Below, one piece after another: positions 14,442-17,383 of a stretch of 17,383 nt of DNA. The stretch covers positions 1 to 17,383 of the forward strand of contig WJKQ01000044.1 in NCBI GenBank assembly GCA_014728975.1, in the 5' to 3' direction. A program made the position numbers and the translations under genes. The stretch comes from Candidatus Peregrinibacteria bacterium. GTDB lineage: Bacteria > Patescibacteriota > Gracilibacteria > UBA1369 > LOWO2-01-FULL-3. How positions within the stretch are numbered: position 1 is the first letter of the stretch; every line of letters starts with the position of its first letter. The notes below the pieces were generated by a model. The model did no database searches and was not told the origin of the DNA. It saw only the letters and a program-made list of their open reading frames with translations.

Positions 14442-14470
14442 ATGCTATAATTTCTGCCGTTATTTGTCCA
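14442..14470 (-). promoter_or_regulatory. candidate promoter for the CDP-alcohol transferase gene
   Basis: On the minus strand TGGACA (14470-14465) is followed after 17 bases by TAGCAT (14447-14442). The first hexamer matches consensus at five positions, the second at four. The leader would be about 20-25 bases. Confidence 0.4.
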
Positions 14471-14476
14471 TATAAT
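14443..14476 (+). promoter_or_regulatory. two TATAAT boxes upstream of the nucleotidyltransferase gene
   Basis: A perfect extended -10 (TGCTATAAT, 14443-14451) would start transcription near 14458, 25 bases before the ATG. A second TATAAT (14471-14476) would start it at the ATG itself. Neither has a good -35. The elements overlap the divergent minus-strand promoter. Confidence 0.5.
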
Positions 14477-14482
14477 AAAATT

Positions 14483-15793
14483 ATGAAAGTTTTGATATTA
14501 GCGGCAGGCAGGAGTAAGAGAATGAATCCCATTAAGGATAAGAATTTTCTTAATTTTTTAGGAAAGCCTTTGATCAAGTGGCAGCTTGAAATGCTCAAGG
14601 AAGCGGGTCTCGATGATGTCATTCTTGTTGGAGGAAAGCACAATCTTGATGACTTAATCGATTTAACACAGACTCTAAAGATGGATATCGAAGTCGTCGA
14701 GCAAAAAGATCTGAATAAAGGAATGTGCGGAGCAATTCTTGCGGCAAAAGATAAGATAAATAAAGAAGAGGTATTGATTTTCAGTAGTAACGATGTCGTT
14801 GACAAATCTGCGTTTGAGCTTATTCAGGATGCCGCCGCCCGGGGGGACGCAGACAGTTATATTTTAGGTAAAAAAGTGGTGGAATATTTCCCGGGAGGAT
14901 ATCTGGAAGTTAATGAAAAGGGTCTTATCAGAAGGATTGTTGAAAAGCCGGCTCCCGGTACAGAACCAGGTGATATGGTTAATCTTGTTATTCATTTACA
15001 TAAAAATTCCGAGGGGCTTATTACTGCATTGGAAAGTGTAAAAAGTAAAAAAGACGATCTATATGAAGTTGCCTTGGATAATCTTATTAAAAGCGGAATG
15101 AAAATGAAAGCAGTTTCTTATGAAGGTTTCTGGCAGCCTATAAAATATCCCTGGCATATTCATAAGATTTTTCGGTATTTATTTGATAAATCGAATAAAG
15201 GGATCGGCCGTTTTACTGATATCGCGGACGATGCTACAATCAAAGGAGAGGTTATTATTGGAAATTATGTGAGAATTTTTGAAGGCGCGGTTGTTAACGG
15301 ACCGGTTTATGTCGGTGATTATTCCGTTATCGCAAATAATGCTCTGGTTCGCAATTGTCATATCGGGCAGGACTGTGTAATCGGTTATTGCAGTGAAATT
15401 GCGCGGAGTTACCTGGGAAACGATGTCTGGAGCCATACAAATTATATTGGAGATAGTGTAATTGGAAATAATGTTTCTTTCGGCGCTGGATCCGTTACCG
15501 GAAATTTAAGGCTGGATGAGTATAATGTTCTTTTTAAGTATGGAAATGAAAAAATAGATACAGGTTTAAAAAAATTTGGTCTTGTTTGCGGGGATAATGT
15601 TCGAATAGGTGTTAATACAAGCTTTATGCCCGGTGTAAAAATCGGCAGTGACAGTTTTATTGGCGCAGGGGTTGTTATCGGGAAAGATGTTCCCGAAAAC
15701 AGCTATGCCAGAGGTAAATTTGAATTGAAGATTTCAAAAAACAGATCAACTGCAGATAAATCCGATCGCGAAGAACTAAAGAAAAAATTATGA
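14483..15793 (+). CDS. bifunctional sugar-phosphate nucleotidyltransferase with left-handed beta-helix (GlmU-like)
   Basis: The N-terminal domain (1-about 235) is a nucleotidyltransferase that makes NDP-sugars: MKVLILAAGRSKRM at 1-14 is the nucleotide-binding loop, SSNDVV (101-106) contains the metal-binding Asp position, and VEKP is at 153-156. The rest (about 245-405) is a left-handed beta-helix of hexapeptide repeats (for example VIIGNY, VYVGDY, VIGNNV, VKIGSD), as in GlmU and archaeal Sugar-1-P nucleotidyl/acetyltransferases. The sugar and acetyl acceptor are not determinable by eye. The loop reads AGRSKRM instead of the usual AGxGTRM, so specificity may be unusual. The basic tail after 415 looks disordered. 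The next gene, a glycosyltransferase, overlaps by ATGA (15790-15793). Confidence 0.88.
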   Translation: MKVLILAAGRSKRMNPIKDKNFLNFLGKPLIKWQLEMLKEAGLDDVILVGGKHNLDDLIDLTQTLKMDIEVVEQKDLNKGMCGAILAAKDKINKEEVLIFSSNDVVDKSAFELIQDAAARGDADSYILGKKVVEYFPGGYLEVNEKGLIRRIVEKPAPGTEPGDMVNLVIHLHKNSEGLITALESVKSKKDDLYEVALDNLIKSGMKMKAVSYEGFWQPIKYPWHIHKIFRYLFDKSNKGIGRFTDIADDATIKGEVIIGNYVRIFEGAVVNGPVYVGDYSVIANNALVRNCHIGQDCVIGYCSEIARSYLGNDVWSHTNYIGDSVIGNNVSFGAGSVTGNLRLDEYNVLFKYGNEKIDTGLKKFGLVCGDNVRIGVNTSFMPGVKIGSDSFIGAGVVIGKDVPENSYARGKFELKISKNRSTADKSDREELKKKL

Positions 15794-16581
15794 AATTAAC
15801 GATAACGATTGTAAATTATAATCAAAAGTATTTTCCACGTTTATGTGTTGAAGCACTAAAGAAAAGCAAAACAGATTTTGAGTTTGAGGTAATTGTCTGT
15901 GATAATAATTCGAGTGATGAGAGTCTGGATTATTTGGAAAAGGCTGCGGAAAAAAGTGATATTATTCTTGTTGAGCCGGGTAAGAATCTCGGCTACGGAG
16001 CGGGACATAATTATGCGGCGAGAAAAGCTAAAGGTAAGTATATCTTAATATTAAATACAGATATTACAGTTGAACCGGATACTTTACAAAAACTGGTTGA
16101 TTATCTGGAAGAAAACAAAAGTGTGGGGATAGCCGGCCCCAAACTTATGTATCATAATGGAGAGGTTCAGCAGTCATGCCGAAGGCATTTTAAGTTTTTT
16201 GATTTATTTATAAAAAGGAGTTTTTTGAAGAGGATTTGGCCGTTTTCAAGGCGCTACAAAAACTATATTATGGGAGATTTTAATCATGAGAGTACGCAGG
16301 AAGTGGACCTGATCACCGGAGCTTTTATGATTACGCCAAAGGAGGTTTTTGATCTGGTACGTGGTTTTGATGAAAGGTATTTTTTGTTTATGGAGGATTT
16401 TGATTTATGCCGAAAAGTTCAGGAGGAAGGTTATAAGGTTATTTATTATCCGGAGGCCGTGGCTACTCATTATCATAAAAGACTTAGTGAAGGATCTTTT
16501 TATAAACTTATTTTCAATAAAATATCGTGGTATCACCTTGCCAGCGCATTAAAATATCACTGGAAATGGAGGAGAAAATAA
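15790..16581 (+). CDS. GT2-family glycosyltransferase (rhamnosyltransferase-like)
   Basis: These enzymes move a sugar from an NDP-sugar to a lipid-linked or surface glycan on the inner face of the membrane. The 263 residues show the GT-A fold: VNYN at 8-11, VCDNNSSD at 36-43, GKNLGYGAGHNYA at 64-76, the LNTD metal-binding motif at 88-91, GAFMI at 177-181 and the FDERYFLFMEDFDLCRK block at 193-209 with the catalytic acidic pair. The pattern is that of WbbL-like (COG1216) transferases. There is no transmembrane helix; the C-terminus (240-263) is basic and aromatic, suited to the membrane surface. It is coupled by ATGA to the nucleotidyltransferase, which may supply its donor. The next gene converges two bases after the stop. 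Confidence 0.92.
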   Translation: MKLTITIVNYNQKYFPRLCVEALKKSKTDFEFEVIVCDNNSSDESLDYLEKAAEKSDIILVEPGKNLGYGAGHNYAARKAKGKYILILNTDITVEPDTLQKLVDYLEENKSVGIAGPKLMYHNGEVQQSCRRHFKFFDLFIKRSFLKRIWPFSRRYKNYIMGDFNHESTQEVDLITGAFMITPKEVFDLVRGFDERYFLFMEDFDLCRKVQEEGYKVIYYPEAVATHYHKRLSEGSFYKLIFNKISWYHLASALKYHWKWRRK

Positions 16582-16583
16582 GT

Positions 16584-16928
16584 TTATTGAATTGAAAATG
16601 GAGTTATTGTCAATTCAACTTCTGCTCCCTCATTTATAAGATTATTTAAATAAATCAATAAGTCCCGGGGATAAGGGCCCTCCGGGAGGAAAGTTATTAC
16701 CGAAATATTATTTACAGGATCGCAAAGAACATTTATTGCTCCCATTGTATCGATGAATTCGCCCAATCTTTCCGTATCGTTTCGATTTGTTGCTTTGAAT
16801 AACAGACCTTTTACTTTAATTTTTACTGTTCCAAGGGGAATTCTTTCAAGCGGTCTGGTGAATATTTCTCTTCTGGTGCCGGGAGCCTGAAGATTTTCTG
16901 TTATTTTTTCATTTTCTGTTTTTTCCAT
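16584..16928 (-). CDS. unknown 114-residue soluble protein
   Basis: I do not recognise this protein. Residues 1-30 are charged and look disordered; 31-114 read as a small alpha/beta domain (beta strands at TVKIKVKGLLF, INVLCD and ISVITFLP; a helix at RDLLIYLNNLINEG). There are no transmembrane segments and one Cys, near 69. The gene is real on the strength of a strong upstream promoter (16955-16982) and tight convergent packing, with its stop two bases from that of the glycosyltransferase gene. Its start lies 20 bases after the predicted transcription start. No function is proposed. Confidence 0.65.
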   Translation of the reverse strand: MEKTENEKITENLQAPGTRREIFTRPLERIPLGTVKIKVKGLLFKATNRNDTERLGEFIDTMGAINVLCDPVNNISVITFLPEGPYPRDLLIYLNNLINEGAEVELTITPFSIQ

Positions 16929-16954
16929 GGCATTTGGGTAAATATTAAGGTAAA

Positions 16955-16982
16955 ATTGTAGCAGTTATCCTGTTTTTGTCAA
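16955..16982 (-). promoter_or_regulatory. strong sigma70-type promoter for the 114-aa gene
   Basis: On the minus strand a perfect TTGACA (16982-16977) is followed after 16 bases by TACAAT (16960-16955), preceded by TGC as in an extended -10. It is the best promoter in the window. Predicted start is near 16948, 20 bases before the ATG. Confidence 0.7.
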
Positions 16983-16991
16983 CTTTTAATT

Positions 16992-17383
16992 ATGGCTGAA
17001 AAAAATGCTCTTAATGAAATAAAAGCAAAAAGACTGGCGATTCCTGTTATGATGAATATTCTTTCCAGAAAAAAACCCTCGCATTGTATAGATTATAAAC
17101 TGGAACAAGAGATCGCAAAGGAAATTTTAAGAATTATTGCGGAAGGAAGAGAAACTGTTAAAAGGTTGTGTGTTGCTCAATATATTACTAATTTAGCCTT
17201 ACTTTACGGTCTTCTTTCCAAGCCTATCGATATTGAAAGGTTTAGAGAAATAATCGGCGCCTATGCAGATTCTTCCGATTTCCAAAAATTTATTGAAAGG
17301 GATAAATGGGTTGATGAGATAATTTCCGTTTCAAGGATGCGTGCTGAAAATTGTCTGGACGCAAAATCTTCTTTAATTTCGAG
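16992..17383 (+). CDS. unknown helical protein, 3' end outside window
   Basis: The frame runs from the ATG at 16992 to the right edge with no stop, giving 130 residues. The protein is strongly helical and charged, with no obvious membrane segment; notable residues are three Cys (near 33, 59 and 121). The start is at LNEIKAKRLA after MAEKNA. It is divergent from the 114-aa gene by 63 bases and has no clear promoter or Shine-Dalgarno sequence of its own. The family is not recognised, and the missing C-terminus may hold the informative part. Confidence 0.6.
   Translation, partial: MAEKNALNEIKAKRLAIPVMMNILSRKKPSHCIDYKLEQEIAKEILRIIAEGRETVKRLCVAQYITNLALLYGLLSKPIDIERFREIIGAYADSSDFQKFIERDKWVDEIISVSRMRAENCLDAKSSLIS

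Noticed and set aside
14413..14805. N-terminal extension of the CDP-alcohol transferase to 316 residues
   Set aside because: The extension overlaps the first 320 bases of the divergent nucleotidyltransferase gene and is Ser/Arg-rich without family similarity. The true start is the ATG at 14412.

Overview
The window is AT-rich bacterial DNA. It is gene-dense, with very short intergenic gaps, small operons on both strands, and TGA used as a stop codon (yidD, the HD gene, the CDP-alcohol transferase and the nucleotidyltransferase all end in TGA), so no UGA-recoded lineage is needed. Bacterial identity is clear from rpsF-ssb-rpsR, yidD, uppP and purH. The long charged tail on S6, no rplI directly behind rpsR, a VirB6/TrbL-like membrane gene beside small unknown membrane proteins, and almost no Shine-Dalgarno sequences all fit a member of the Candidate Phyla Radiation (Patescibacteria). 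That placement is inference, not proof.

Layout. (1) Positions 1-4469, minus strand: four tightly packed genes in the order 2-TM protein, 548-aa protein with one hydrophobic segment, 104-aa protein, and a polytopic protein of at least 657 aa resembling VirB6/TrbL that runs off the left edge. They probably belong to a secretion or conjugation apparatus. (2) 4534-5896, minus: rpsF, ssb and rpsR with a leader hairpin before rpsF and a hairpin after rpsR. (3) 5859-6262: 404 bases without a convincing gene. (4) 6263-7770, plus: a LysM/M23 cell-wall endopeptidase and YidD. (5) 7848-9386, plus: purH, closed by a bidirectional terminator. (6) 9430-10101, minus: two small single-TM proteins that share a YFxAxSxYFKG motif; one carries a 14-residue tandem repeat. 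(7) 10214-11008, plus: uppP. (8) 11070-13845, plus: two archaeal-type PurP-family ATP-grasp genes on either side of an HD-domain hydrolase. (9) 13855-14412, minus: CDP-alcohol phosphatidyltransferase, divergent from (10) 14483-16581, plus: a sugar nucleotidyltransferase/left-handed beta-helix fusion and a GT2 glycosyltransferase. (11) 16584-16928, minus: an unknown protein with a strong promoter; 16992 to the right edge, plus: an unknown helical protein, incomplete.

The most notable system is purine related. A full-length bacterial PurH (AICAR transformylase/IMP cyclohydrolase) lies 1.7 kb from purP1-HD-purP2. PurP makes FAICAR from AICAR with formate and ATP and is the usual archaeal substitute for the folate-dependent half of PurH. 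Having both suggests either a folate-independent bypass feeding the cyclohydrolase half of PurH, or new roles for the second PurP, whose Gly-rich ATP-loop is absent, and for the HD hydrolase that is translationally coupled to it. The remaining genes mostly serve the cell envelope: undecaprenyl-phosphate recycling, peptidoglycan cleavage, membrane insertion, phospholipid head groups, and sugar activation and transfer.
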